A DNA stretch of 64,000 nt from Streptomyces aidingensis (GTDB taxonomy: Bacteria > Actinomycetota > Actinomycetes > Streptomycetales > Streptomycetaceae), in contig NZ_FOLM01000006.1 in the NCBI RefSeq assembly GCF_900112355.1, forward strand, positions 62,001 to 126,000, in the 5' to 3' direction. Below, one piece after another: positions 16,833 to 25,053 of this stretch (its first letter is position 1; every line of letters begins with the position of its first letter). The translations under genes and the position numbers were made by a program. The notes under the pieces were generated by a model. The model was not told the DNA's origin, searched no databases, and was given only the letters and a program-made list of their open reading frames with translations.

Positions 16833-17873
16833 TCAGCGCACCCGCAGGGCGGGGCCGTCCGGCGCCACCAGCTCGCCGATCACCGGGGCGCCCGGCACCT
16901 CGCCCGCCACCAGCAGACCGCCGGAGGTCTGGGCGTCCGCCAGCAGCAGCCGGGTCTCCTCCCCGGCGGAGCCGAAATCGCAGTGCGGCGCCACCCAGCG
17001 GAGGTTGCGCCGGGTGCCGCCGCTGACGAAACCGTCCCGCACGGCCTCCCGCGCCCCCGCCAGAAACGGCACGGCCGCGGCGTGCAGCACGGCGGAGACG
17101 CCGGAGGCCCGGGCCAGCTTGTACAGATGGCCCAGCAGGCCGAACCCGGTGACATCGGTGGCGCAGCGGCAGCCGGCCTCCAGGGCCGCCGCGGCGGCGT
17201 CCCGGTTGAGCGCGGCCATCACCGCCACCGCCTCGGGAAAGACCTCGCCGGTGGCCTTGTGCCGGTTGTTCAGCACGCCCAGGCCCAGCGGCTTGGTCAG
17301 GGACAGCGGGAGTCCGGCCCGGCCGCGGTCCAGGCGCAGCAGCCGCTCCGGGTCGGCGACGCCGGTGACGGCCATCCCGTACTTCGGCTCGGCGTCGTCC
17401 ACGCTGTGCCCGCCGGCCACCGGGCAGCCCGCCGCGGCGGCGGTGTCCCGGCCGCCGCGCAGCACCTCCCGGGCCAGTTCGGCGGGCAGCCGGTCCCGGG
17501 GCCAGGCCAGCAGATTCACCGCCAGCAGCGGGGTGCCGCCCATGGCGTAGACGTCCGACAGCGCGTTGGCGGCGGCGATCCGGCCCCAGTCGTAGGGGTC
17601 GTCGACGACCGGGGTGAAGAAGTCGGCGGTGGCCACCGCCGCGCCGCCGCCGGGCAGTGCGGCGACCGCCGCGTCGTCGCCGTGCTCCAGGCCGACCAGC
17701 AGGCCCGGGGGCGCAGTGCCGGGCGGGGGAACCTGCCCGGCCACCAGGTCCTCCAGTTCGCCCGGGGGGATCTTGCAGGCGCAGCCCCCGCCGCGGGCGT
17801 ACCGGGTGAGCCGTACCGCCTCCCCCGGCGTCCGCCCGGGCGTCCCGGGTGCCGCTGTGCCGGTGACCGTCAT
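16833..17873 (-). CDS. selD: selenide, water dikinase (selenophosphate synthetase)
   Basis: This enzyme makes selenophosphate, the selenium donor for Sec-tRNA synthesis, from selenide and ATP. The catalytic Cys and Lys are in GGGCACKIPPGEL near residue 30; this copy uses Cys, not Sec. Other family blocks are visible: LEHGDDAAV, TADFFTPVVDDPYDWGRIAAANALSDVYAMGG, GGHSVDDAEPKYGMAVTG, TKPLGLGVLNNRHK and CATDVTGFGLLGH. The 346-residue length is standard. The ATG at 17873 has AAAGGA upstream on the minus strand. It converges with fdhA (29 bp apart) and diverges from tRNA-Sec. Confidence 0.95.
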   Translation of the reverse strand: MTVTGTAAPGTPGRTPGEAVRLTRYARGGGCACKIPPGELEDLVAGQVPPPGTAPPGLLVGLEHGDDAAVAALPGGGAAVATADFFTPVVDDPYDWGRIAAANALSDVYAMGGTPLLAVNLLAWPRDRLPAELAREVLRGGRDTAAAAGCPVAGGHSVDDAEPKYGMAVTGVADPERLLRLDRGRAGLPLSLTKPLGLGVLNNRHKATGEVFPEAVAVMAALNRDAAAAALEAGCRCATDVTGFGLLGHLYKLARASGVSAVLHAAAVPFLAGAREAVRDGFVSGGTRRNLRWVAPHCDFGSAGEETRLLLADAQTSGGLLVAGEVPGAPVIGELVAPDGPALRVR

Positions 17874-17998
17874 CGCATGCCGTCCTTTCTCGCCGCCTCC
17901 GCGCGCCTCGCCGCCGCCCGGCCGGCCGGGACACGCCGTGGAGATGACCGGCGGCCGGGACGCGGGAGGCGGTTTGATGGGAGGGCCGCCGACGGCGC

Positions 17999-18091
17999 GG
18001 AGGCGTACGGGTGCCTGGTGGCCCTCCCGGTCTTCAAAACCGAGGTGCCCGAGGTTCTCGGGCAGGCAGGTTCGATTCCTGTCCGCCTCCG
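17999..18091 (+). tRNA. selC: tRNA-Sec (anticodon TCA)
   Basis: The 93-nt cloverleaf has an elongated acceptor (GGAGGCG pairing with CGCCTCC, 7 pairs plus a T/C mismatch at the eighth), an anticodon loop CTTCAAA at 18032-18038 with anticodon TCA at 18034-18036, a long variable arm (TGCCCGA-GGTTC-TCGGGCA, 7 perfect pairs) and a T arm GCAGG-TTCGATT-CCTGT. The discriminator is G, as in E. coli tRNA-Sec. CCA is not encoded (CCG follows). It lies between selD and selB, and the 3' part overlaps the end of selB on the opposite strand. Confidence 0.95.
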
Positions 18092-19911
18092 CCGGCCGCC
18101 GCCCCGGCCGGCCCCGCCGGCCCCGGTTCCCGGGGCGGGCGGCAGACCCGCCGGGCGTCGTCCGCCCGGACCGTCCAGCCGCGCCGGTCCAGCAGCTCCA
18201 GCAGCGGTACCGCCACCCGCCGCGTGGTGTCCAGGGCCCGGCGCGCCTCGCTGACCGTGAACGGCTGCTCCAGCCCGGCCAGCTCCCGGGCCGCCGCGGC
18301 GTCCGCCCCGGGCAGCAGCACGATGCCGTCGGCGATCCGCAGCAGTTCCCCGCGCCGGACGGCGGCGGCCAGCGCGGCCCGGTCCAGGCCCAGCCCGGCG
18401 AGCCGGTCCGCCTCCGGGGCCCGGAACGGCGCCAGGGCCAGCTGCCGGCGGAGTTCCGCGACCGCGCGGCGCACCGGGGGCGGCAGTTCCGGCCCGGGGG
18501 CGTGTGCCGCGTAGAGCCTGCCCCCGCGGTGGTGCAGCGCCGGCCCGGGGGCCGCGGCCAGCGCGGCCACCAGGGCCCGGTCCGGCAGCCGCAGCAGCTT
18601 CCTGGCGGCCTCCAGGGGCAGTCCGGGCTCCATCGGATGCTCCGCGGCATGCCGCCGGACGGCGCCGGCCAGCAGCCGTCTCAGCTCCGCCCAGTGACCG
18701 GGGTCGGCCAGCCAGTCGCCGGCCACCGGCCCGGCGGCGGGCCGCACACCCATGGCGATCAGCTCGGCCCGCCGCACCAGCCCGCGGCGGCGCAGCTCGG
18801 CCGCCCCGTCCGGGGTGCCGGTCATCCCGGCCAGCTCCGCCGCCCGGGCCGCCGCGGCACCGCGGCGGCGCAGCTCCGGCGGCCGGACGTCCAGCACGGT
18901 GAGGCCGGCCGGGGGCCGGTGCCGCCCGGGGTCGCGCAGCAGCGCGGTGTCGCCGGCCCGCAGCGGCAGCGGCCGGGCCAGGGTCAGCCGGACGGTGTCC
19001 GGGCCGAGCGGGCGCACGGTGACCGGCACGGCCGCGGCACCGGCGTGCAGGGTCAGCGCCCGGGGCAGGTCCCGGGCGTCCGGTGCGGCGGCGGCAGCGC
19101 GCAGCCGCACATCGGCCACGGTGGTGGCCGGCCAGCGGCCGGGGGTGAGCAGCGGGTCGCCGCGGCGCAGTCCGGCCGCCTCCCGGCCGTGCAGATTGAC
19201 CGCGACCCGGGCCACCGCGGCGACTTCCGGGCGGTCCTGCCGCAGCGTCTGGAGTCCGCGCACCCGCAGGGTGCGGCCGTCGGTCAGGGCCAGCCGGTCG
19301 CCGGTGCGCAGCGTGCCCGCGCCCAGGGTGCCGGTCACCACGGTGCCCCGGCCGCGGACGGCGAACGAGCGGTCCACCCAGAGCCGGACGTCCGCCTCCC
19401 GGTCCGGCGGCGGCAGCGCGGCGGCCAGGTCCGCCAGGGCGGCGCGCAGCCGGTCCAGGCCGGTGCCGGTCACCGAGCTGACCGGCACCGCGGGCAGCGT
19501 GCCCAGCGAGGTGGCGGCGATCCGGTCCACGGCCTCCCGCCGGGCCGGCTCGGGGTCGGCCAGATCGGCCCGGGAGACGGCGAGCACGCCGTGCCGCACG
19601 CCGAGCGCGTCCAGCACGGCCAGATGCTCCTCGGACTGCGGCTGCCAGCCCTGGTCGGCGGCGACCACGAACAGCACGGCGGGGACCGGGCCCACCCCGG
19701 CGAGCATGTTCCCGACCAGGCGCTCATGGCCGGGGACGTCCACGAAGGCGAGCTGCCCGGCGCCGGGCAGCCCGGTCCAGGCGAAGCCGAGATCCAGGGT
19801 GAGGCCGCGGCGGCGCTCCTCGGCCCAGCGGTCGGGTTCCATCCCGGTCAGGGCCCGGACCAGGGCGGACTTGCCGTGGTCGACATGCCCGGCGGTGGCG
19901 ATCACCCGCAC
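18034..19911 (-). CDS. selB: selenocysteine-specific elongation factor SelB
   Basis: This GTPase carries Sec-tRNA to SECIS-bearing mRNA. The N-terminal EF-Tu-like G domain shows GHVDHGKS (residues ~8-15), DVPGHERLVGNML (~58) and SRADL (~112). It is followed by beta-barrel domains and a C-terminal series of winged helices (ELRRRGLVRRAELIAMG to the end) that bind the SECIS loop. Its 625 residues compare with about 614 in E. coli. The last ~19 residues (from GGGGQESNLPA on) are encoded by the antisense strand of tRNA-Sec, and the stop codon TGA is the exact complement of the tRNA's TCA anticodon (18034-18036). The ATG at 19911 overlaps the end of selA by 10 nt, so selA and selB are coupled. Confidence 0.95.
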   Translation of the reverse strand: MRVIATAGHVDHGKSALVRALTGMEPDRWAEERRRGLTLDLGFAWTGLPGAGQLAFVDVPGHERLVGNMLAGVGPVPAVLFVVAADQGWQPQSEEHLAVLDALGVRHGVLAVSRADLADPEPARREAVDRIAATSLGTLPAVPVSSVTGTGLDRLRAALADLAAALPPPDREADVRLWVDRSFAVRGRGTVVTGTLGAGTLRTGDRLALTDGRTLRVRGLQTLRQDRPEVAAVARVAVNLHGREAAGLRRGDPLLTPGRWPATTVADVRLRAAAAAPDARDLPRALTLHAGAAAVPVTVRPLGPDTVRLTLARPLPLRAGDTALLRDPGRHRPPAGLTVLDVRPPELRRRGAAAARAAELAGMTGTPDGAAELRRRGLVRRAELIAMGVRPAAGPVAGDWLADPGHWAELRRLLAGAVRRHAAEHPMEPGLPLEAARKLLRLPDRALVAALAAAPGPALHHRGGRLYAAHAPGPELPPPVRRAVAELRRQLALAPFRAPEADRLAGLGLDRAALAAAVRRGELLRIADGIVLLPGADAAAARELAGLEQPFTVSEARRALDTTRRVAVPLLELLDRRGWTVRADDARRVCRPPREPGPAGPAGAAAGGGGQESNLPAREPRAPRF

Positions 19912-21350
19912 GGCAGCTCACCCCCGCCCGGCCCGGCCCGGAGGTCCGCCCGCGCCGCCGCGGCTTCCGCCGGGGGCCCCTCCGCGGTGTGGTCCGGGTG
20001 GTCCGGGTGGTGCGGGTGGTGCGGGTGGTCCGGGGCCGGCTCCTCCCGGGCGGCGGTGCGGGCCGCCGCCCGGACCGCGGCGGCCAGTTCCCGGTCCGCC
20101 TCCTCCGGGACCGCCCGCAGGTCCAGCAGGCACCGGCCGCGTTCCCGCCGGCCCAGCACCGCCGGTGTCCCGCGGCGCAGCGGGCCCGCGTATCCGGCGG
20201 GCAGCGAGACCGCCGCGCCGTCCAGAGTCACCCCGGGGGCGCCGCCGCCGCCCACCACGGCGCCGGACTCCACGGCGCACGCGTCGATGCCCGCCGCCCG
20301 CAGGCCCGCCGCGATCCCCTCCGCCCGGGCCCGCAGCTCCCCGGCGCCGGTGTGCAGGGCCCGGTGGGTGGGGGTGGCCGGGCCGCGCAGGGTGGCCTCC
20401 AGTGCGGCCAGGGTCAGCTTGTCCACCCGCAGCGCCCTGGCCAGCGGGTGCCGGGCCAGCCGCCGGACCGGGCCGGAGCGGCCCAGCAGCAGGCCGCACT
20501 GCGGGCCGCCGAGCAGCTTGTCGCCGCTGGCGGTGACCAGCGCGGCACCCGCCCGCAACTGGCCGGCGGCGTCCGGCTCCTCCGGCAGCAGCGGGTCGGG
20601 GGCCAGCAGGCCGGAGCCGATGTCGGAGACCACCGGCACGCCCAGGGCGGCCAGTTCGGCGACGCCGGCGGACCGGGTGAAGCCGGTGACCCGGAAGTTG
20701 GACGGGTGCACCTTGAGCACAAAGCCGGTGTCCGGTCCGACGGCCGCCGCATAGTCGGCCGGGGTGGTCCGGTTGGTGGTGCCCACCTCGCGGAGTCTCG
20801 CCCCGGTGGCGGCCAGCAGTTCCGGAATCCGGAAGCCGTCGCCGATCTCGACCAGTTCCCCCCGGCTGATCACGATCTCCCGCCCGGCGGCCAGGGCGGC
20901 GGCGGCCAGGACCAGGGCGGCGGCGCCGTTGTTCACCACATGGGCCGCCTCGGCCTGCGGCACCCGCTCGCACAGCGCCGCCAGGGCGGTCCGGCCGCGC
21001 CGGCCGCGGCCCCCGGTGGCCAGATCGAGCTCCACATCGGTGGTGCCGGCCGCGGCCAGCACCGCCTCGCGGGCCGCGGCGGACAGCGGCGCCCGTCCGA
21101 GGTTGGTGTGCAGCAGCACCCCGCTGGCGTTGAGCACCGGACGCAGACCGGCCGCGGTGGGCGGCAGGGCGGCCACCGCGGCGTCCGCCACCGTCCCGGC
21201 GTCGCCGGGCAGTTCACCGGCGCGGGCGCGTTCCAGAACGGCCGTCACCACGCCTTTCACCGGGCCGCGGCCCAGCCGGCGGGCCGCCGAGGCCAGCCGG
21301 GGGTCGGCCAGCACGGTGTCGGTGCGGACGAGGCGGCGGCGCGGGTCCAT
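19902..21350 (-). CDS. selA: L-seryl-tRNA(Sec) selenium transferase
   Basis: This PLP-dependent enzyme converts seryl-tRNA(Sec) to selenocysteyl-tRNA(Sec). Family blocks are present: LNASGVLLHTNLGRAPLS, VNNGAAALVLAAAALA, REIVISRGELVEIGDGFRIPE, EVGTTNRTTPADY, and the PLP Lys in ASGDKLLGGPQCG. The ATG at 21350 follows a strong GGAGGAGAG. The 482-residue length is normal. Between residues ~436 and ~458 there is an unusual His/Pro/Asp-rich stretch encoded by five 9-bp tandem repeats. It is the first gene of the selA-selB unit. The 385-bp region upstream should carry its promoter. Confidence 0.95.
   Translation of the reverse strand: MDPRRRLVRTDTVLADPRLASAARRLGRGPVKGVVTAVLERARAGELPGDAGTVADAAVAALPPTAAGLRPVLNASGVLLHTNLGRAPLSAAAREAVLAAAGTTDVELDLATGGRGRRGRTALAALCERVPQAEAAHVVNNGAAALVLAAAALAAGREIVISRGELVEIGDGFRIPELLAATGARLREVGTTNRTTPADYAAAVGPDTGFVLKVHPSNFRVTGFTRSAGVAELAALGVPVVSDIGSGLLAPDPLLPEEPDAAGQLRAGAALVTASGDKLLGGPQCGLLLGRSGPVRRLARHPLARALRVDKLTLAALEATLRGPATPTHRALHTGAGELRARAEGIAAGLRAAGIDACAVESGAVVGGGGAPGVTLDGAAVSLPAGYAGPLRRGTPAVLGRRERGRCLLDLRAVPEEADRELAAAVRAAARTAAREEPAPDHPHHPHHPDHPDHTAEGPPAEAAAARADLRAGPGGGELPCG
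19989..20033. repeat. 9-bp x5 tandem repeat inside selA
   Basis: Five adjacent copies of GTGGTSCGG (plus-strand reading) lie in the 3' part of selA. On the coding strand they give the His/Pro/Asp-rich peptide PDHPHHPHHPDHPDH. The tract is prone to slippage and could vary in length between strains. Confidence 0.85.
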
Positions 21351-21735
21351 CCGGTTCTCTCCTCCGGTGGTGTGTCCTCCCCCCGCGGCCCCAGCCTGGC
21401 GCACCCCGGCCGTCCGCGCACGGCGGCATGCCGGTGACCGCCGGGACCGGGTGGCGCGGCGGGCGCCCGGCTGGTCCCGGCGGAGGCGGCCGGGCCGCAC
21501 TTCCGGGTGACTTCCCAAGCCGGGTGCGCCGGTGTGGCGGCGCTGGTCCGGTAGGCACGGGACGGCCTGCGGGAATCCCGGGGCCCGCCCTGTCCTGTCC
21601 GGTCCTGTCTCATACCGCTCACTTCCACCGTCCTCTTTCGACCATCCCCTTTCGATCCGTTGCGTGTCCCGTCGTTTCCCCTTCCTCTCCCCTTCCTCTC
21701 CCCTACCTCGCCCTTTCCTCGTTTCGGAGTACCCG
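21351..21735. promoter_or_regulatory. selA / dyp divergent intergenic region
   Basis: This 385-bp spacer separates selA (minus) and the DyP peroxidase gene (plus). Its right half (about 21640-21725) is a long pyrimidine-rich tract on the plus strand, with a repeated CCTTCCTCTCC-like unit, running up to a GGAGT ribosome site at 21726. I see no convincing promoter hexamers and no gene in it. Confidence 0.5.
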
Positions 21736-23652
21736 ATGGCCTCCTCGCCCGCCCGTGAGTCGTCCGCCGCCCCGCTGTCCGCCGCCCCCGTCGCCGTCCC
21801 CGCCCAGAGCGCCGTGGAGGACGCGGCGCTGCCGCTCCGGCACAACGCCGACATCCAGGGCGACATCCTCGCGGGCTTCCGCAAGGACCATGTCCGGCTG
21901 CTGCTGCTGCGGTTCGCCAACCCGACCGCGGCCCGCCGCTGGCTGGCCCGGCTGCGGCCCAGAATCGCCACCACGCAGGACGTGGCCGTGTTCAACTCCC
22001 GCTTCAGCTCCGCCCGGCGGCGGGCGGCCGGCGCCGACCCGGCCGACATGGCCGCCATCTGGCGGTCCATCGGCTTCACCTGGAACGGCCTGGTGACCCT
22101 GGCCGGCTCCCCGCCCATCACCGACATCCCGCACGGCTCCACCCAGGACGCCTTCGTCCAGGGCAGTGCCCGGCGTGCCGGGCTGCTGGGCGACACCGGC
22201 CGCAACGCCCCGGAGAACTGGCTGTTCGGCGCCCCGCACCACGAGCCGGTGGACGCGGTGCTCACGCTGGCCGCGGACCGGGCGGAGGATCTGCGGGCGG
22301 CCGTGGCCTGGGAGCGGCAGGAGCTGAACCTGCACGGGGTGTCCCTGGTCTTCGAGCAGGAGGGCGCCACCCTGCCCGGTGACGCCCGGGGCCACGAGCA
22401 CTTCGGTTTCAAGGACGGCATCAGCCAGCCCGCCGTGCAGGGCTTCGACGAGCCCGACCCGGAGAATCCCGAGCACAAGAGGGGCGAGCCGGGCACCCGG
22501 ATGATCCCGGCCGGGGAGTTCGTGGTCGGGCTGCCCATGGACCACCGGCTGCCCGCCTGGCTGCCGGACTGGATGAACAACGGCTCGTTCCAGGTGATCC
22601 GGCGGCTGGCCCAGGACGTCAGCGGCTGGCGGGAGCAGGTGACCGGGCACCTGGCGGAGCTGAAGCGGCGCGACGCGGTGCCGGAGGACACCGAGCCCGG
22701 GTGGCTGGCGGCGCGGCTGGTGGGCCGCTGGCCGTCGGGCGCACCGGTGCTGAAACACCCGGACCGGGACCCGCTGCCGAACCCGGCCCTGAAGCCGGAC
22801 AACGATCTGAGCTACGCGGACGATCTGGAGGGCCGGGTCACGCCGCTCTGCGCCCATCTGCGCAAGACCAGTCCCCGCGACGGGCTCAAGGTGGCGCCGG
22901 GAGCCCCCGGAACGCTGCCGGAGAAGGGGGTGCTGGACGGCAGGCGGATCATGCGCCGGGGAATCCCGTTCGGCCCGCCGATGGACCCGGAAGGCGTGGG
23001 CGGCGGACCGGACACGCCGCGCGGGCTGCTGTTCATCTGCTACCAGTCGGACCTGGTCGCCCAGTTCGAGTTCGTGCAGCGCAACTGGGTGAACGACCCG
23101 GACTTCCCCGACCGGCCGCAGCCGGCGGGCCGGGACATGCTGATCGGGCGGGACAGCGAGGTGTCGTTCCCCGCGGGCGGGAAGGAGAGCGACCGGACGG
23201 TGCCGCTGTCGTTCCGGCAGTTCGTGCGCACCGAGGGCGCGGTGTACACCTTCGTGCCGTCGCTGAGCGCGCTGGACCGGCTGGCCCAGGGGACCATCCC
23301 GCGGGGCGGCGCGGGCCCGCAGGACCGGGTTTTCCGGGGGCCGCTCACGCTGCGCCGGTTCGAGGTGATCAGCTCCGGCCGGGCCCGGCTGCGGCTGCAG
23401 CCGAGCGGGGAGTTCACCGTGCACGACGAGAACGAGCGGCTGCTGTGGCGGTCCGGCATCCACGACGGCGCGGAGACCGGCGAGTTCCGCGCGGACGGGG
23501 CGCTGGTGCTCCACGACCGGCGGGGCCGGGTGCTCTGGTCGACCCCGACCGCGGGCAATCCGGGGGCGGAGCTGGTGGTCCGGGCCGACGGCGATGTGCT
23601 GATCCGCGCCGCCGACGGCCGGCGCCTCTGGCACACCGACACCGCCCACTGA
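21736..23652 (+). CDS. DyP-type peroxidase with C-terminal lectin-like domain
   Basis: Residues ~35-560 form a dye-decolorising haem peroxidase: ADIQGDILAGF near the start, the diagnostic GFKDGISQPA (catalytic Asp), CAHLRKTSPRD (proximal His) and LLFICYQSDLVAQFEFVQRNWVND towards the end. About 80 further residues (PSGEFTVHDENERLLWRSG, RADGALVLHDRRGRVLWST, RADGDVLIRAADGRRLWHT) repeat the pattern of bulb-type (mannose-binding) lectin strands. No Tat or Sec signal is visible in the Ala/Ser/Pro-rich N-terminus. The ATG at 21736 has GGAGT five bases upstream. The enzyme would use H2O2 to oxidise bulky substrates. The fused lectin-like domain suggests it may be held at a glycan, but localisation is unclear. 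Confidence 0.88.
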   Translation: MASSPARESSAAPLSAAPVAVPAQSAVEDAALPLRHNADIQGDILAGFRKDHVRLLLLRFANPTAARRWLARLRPRIATTQDVAVFNSRFSSARRRAAGADPADMAAIWRSIGFTWNGLVTLAGSPPITDIPHGSTQDAFVQGSARRAGLLGDTGRNAPENWLFGAPHHEPVDAVLTLAADRAEDLRAAVAWERQELNLHGVSLVFEQEGATLPGDARGHEHFGFKDGISQPAVQGFDEPDPENPEHKRGEPGTRMIPAGEFVVGLPMDHRLPAWLPDWMNNGSFQVIRRLAQDVSGWREQVTGHLAELKRRDAVPEDTEPGWLAARLVGRWPSGAPVLKHPDRDPLPNPALKPDNDLSYADDLEGRVTPLCAHLRKTSPRDGLKVAPGAPGTLPEKGVLDGRRIMRRGIPFGPPMDPEGVGGGPDTPRGLLFICYQSDLVAQFEFVQRNWVNDPDFPDRPQPAGRDMLIGRDSEVSFPAGGKESDRTVPLSFRQFVRTEGAVYTFVPSLSALDRLAQGTIPRGGAGPQDRVFRGPLTLRRFEVISSGRARLRLQPSGEFTVHDENERLLWRSGIHDGAETGEFRADGALVLHDRRGRVLWSTPTAGNPGAELVVRADGDVLIRAADGRRLWHTDTAH

Positions 23653-23653
23653 T

Positions 23654-23691
23654 CCCGCCGCCCCGCCGCCCGCCCGGGGCGGGGCGGCGGG
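23654..23691. terminator. strong hairpin between convergent genes
   Basis: A perfect 14-bp GC stem (23654-23667 with 23678-23691) closes a 10-nt loop just after the DyP stop codon and before the end of the convergent LAxTG gene. No T-tract is present. It can terminate from both sides. Confidence 0.7.
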
Positions 23692-23780
23692 CCGTGAGAT
23701 GCCGGGGCACGGGCACGCCCCCCGTCCCCGCACCCCGGCATCACCGGGAACCGTGACGCCCCGCCCGGGCTGCGCGGCCG

Positions 23781-24857
23781 TCAGCCGGCGCCGGTGCCGG
23801 AGCCGTTACCGGTGCCGGAGCGGCGGCGGGCGAGGACCAGGCCCGCGCCGGCGCCGAGCAGCAGGAGGGCGCCGATGCCCAGATAGGTGGTGCCGGATCC
23901 GCCGCCGGTGGCGGCCAGATCCGGGCCGGTGCCCGGGCCGGCGTCCGGGCCGGCGTCGTCGGTGCCGCCGCGGACGGCGACGCCGGACTCGTCGGCGCCC
24001 TGCGGGACGGGGCCGGATCCCGGCTCCGCGGCCTCGGCCCGGGCCCCGGCCGCGGGGACGGCGGCGGGGCCGGTGCAGTCCGCCTCGGCCAGCACCACCG
24101 TGCCGGTCACCGCGGCGACATTGAGGTCCAGCGGATCGACCGACACGGTCAGTTCCAGGGCTGCGGCCGCGGCCGAGTCCTCCTCGGCGGTCTGCCGGGA
24201 CAACTCCAGCCGCACGTCACCGACCCCCGGCACCGACACCTCGGTGGGGCCCTCGGCGTCCAGGGTGACCCGCTTGCCGAGCACCGTCACCGGACCGGCC
24301 ACCCGGACGTCGGCGCTCGGGGCGCCGTCCGCCGGGCAGTCGGCCTCGGCGGCGACCGCGGACGCCGCCACGACCGGCAGCAGCGGCAGGCCGGGCAGCC
24401 GGACCCGGGCGTCGGCGAGTTCCACCTCGGCGCGGGTGCCGGCGGCGTCCGCCGTGGCCCGGGCGTCGGCGGCGCCGGCGCGCAGCAGGGCCACCGGGCC
24501 GCCCCGGCCGACGCCTTCCACGGTGACGTCCAGGGCCTTCTCGGCGGCGGTCCGCTCACCGTCCCCGGCGGCCACCGCCACCTCGTTCAGCACGGCGGTG
24601 AGCGGGACCCGCGCGGCGCCGTCGATCAGGGACACCTCCAGGCCGGTGCGGAGCACGACGGCATGCGCCGTGCCCGCCCCGCCGGATCCGGTGGTGTGCC
24701 CGGCCGCCGCGGCCGGTGCCGCGGCGGTGAGCGCGGCGCCGCCCGCCAGGGCCGCGCCGGCGGCGACGCTGGCGGTGGCGGTGGCGGTGGCGGTGGCGGA
24801 GAGCAGAACGGCCGCCCGGCGTGCGACGCCGGTGCGGCCAGGTGCGATGCGGTGCAT
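23781..24857 (-). CDS. LAxTG sortase-anchored surface protein (SCO1860-like)
   Basis: This secreted, wall-anchored protein has an N-terminal signal (basic MHRIAPGRTGVARR, then a long Ala/Thr-rich hydrophobic stretch ending near AAPAAAA). The middle has repeated Ala/Val-rich beta strands and two Cys pairs. The C-terminus has the sortase signal LAATGGGSG, a hydrophobic helix (YLGIGALLLLGAGAGLVLA) and a basic RRR tail. Streptomyces class E sortases use LAxTG signals. The ATG at 24857 is preferred over an in-frame TTG at 24866. The family (SCO1860 type) has no established function to my knowledge. Confidence 0.82.
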   Translation of the reverse strand: MHRIAPGRTGVARRAAVLLSATATATATASVAAGAALAGGAALTAAAPAAAAGHTTGSGGAGTAHAVVLRTGLEVSLIDGAARVPLTAVLNEVAVAAGDGERTAAEKALDVTVEGVGRGGPVALLRAGAADARATADAAGTRAEVELADARVRLPGLPLLPVVAASAVAAEADCPADGAPSADVRVAGPVTVLGKRVTLDAEGPTEVSVPGVGDVRLELSRQTAEEDSAAAAALELTVSVDPLDLNVAAVTGTVVLAEADCTGPAAVPAAGARAEAAEPGSGPVPQGADESGVAVRGGTDDAGPDAGPGTGPDLAATGGGSGTTYLGIGALLLLGAGAGLVLARRRSGTGNGSGTGAG

Positions 24858-24876
24858 GGGTGACAACCCCCACGAC

Positions 24877-24951
24877 GGAATGGCGTCGCCGGTCCCGGGA
24901 ACGGGACATCACCCGGGCCGGCGACCGGGACTCCGCCATCCTTGGCATTCC
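24877..24951 (-). promoter_or_regulatory. long structured element upstream of LAxTG gene
   Basis: An extended inverted repeat: GTCGCCGG + CCCGGG (24885-24899, one bulged T) pairs with 24912-24925, and GGAATGGCG (24877-24885) can pair with CGCCAT (24934-24939) or GGCATTCC (24944-24951). It lies about 20-95 nt before the LAxTG start codon, where a leader RNA would be. It does not match a riboswitch class I recognise. Confidence 0.5.
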
Positions 24952-25053
24952 AGTCCGATCATGTGGTCTTTCCAGCGCCGATTCACCCCCACCGGGGAGA
25001 CCCCGCCCCTGTGTGCGACACGGCCGCCGGGCAAGCACCGGCAGCCGCCCCGT

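Noticed and set aside
13567..17934. Very long open frame (1455 codons) on the minus strand across fdhA and selD
   Set aside because: Antisense shadow caused by high GC codon bias; Pro/Gly/Arg/His-rich without family features, and it runs opposite to a well-supported gene.
18034..18095. GQESNLPA tail of SelB as a conserved protein domain
   Set aside because: It is simply the antisense translation of tRNA-Sec, a known annotation artefact; no domain meaning is assigned.
24858..25050. c-di-AMP (ydaO) riboswitch upstream of the surface protein
   Set aside because: Strong pairing exists, but the conserved ydaO core sequences are absent.
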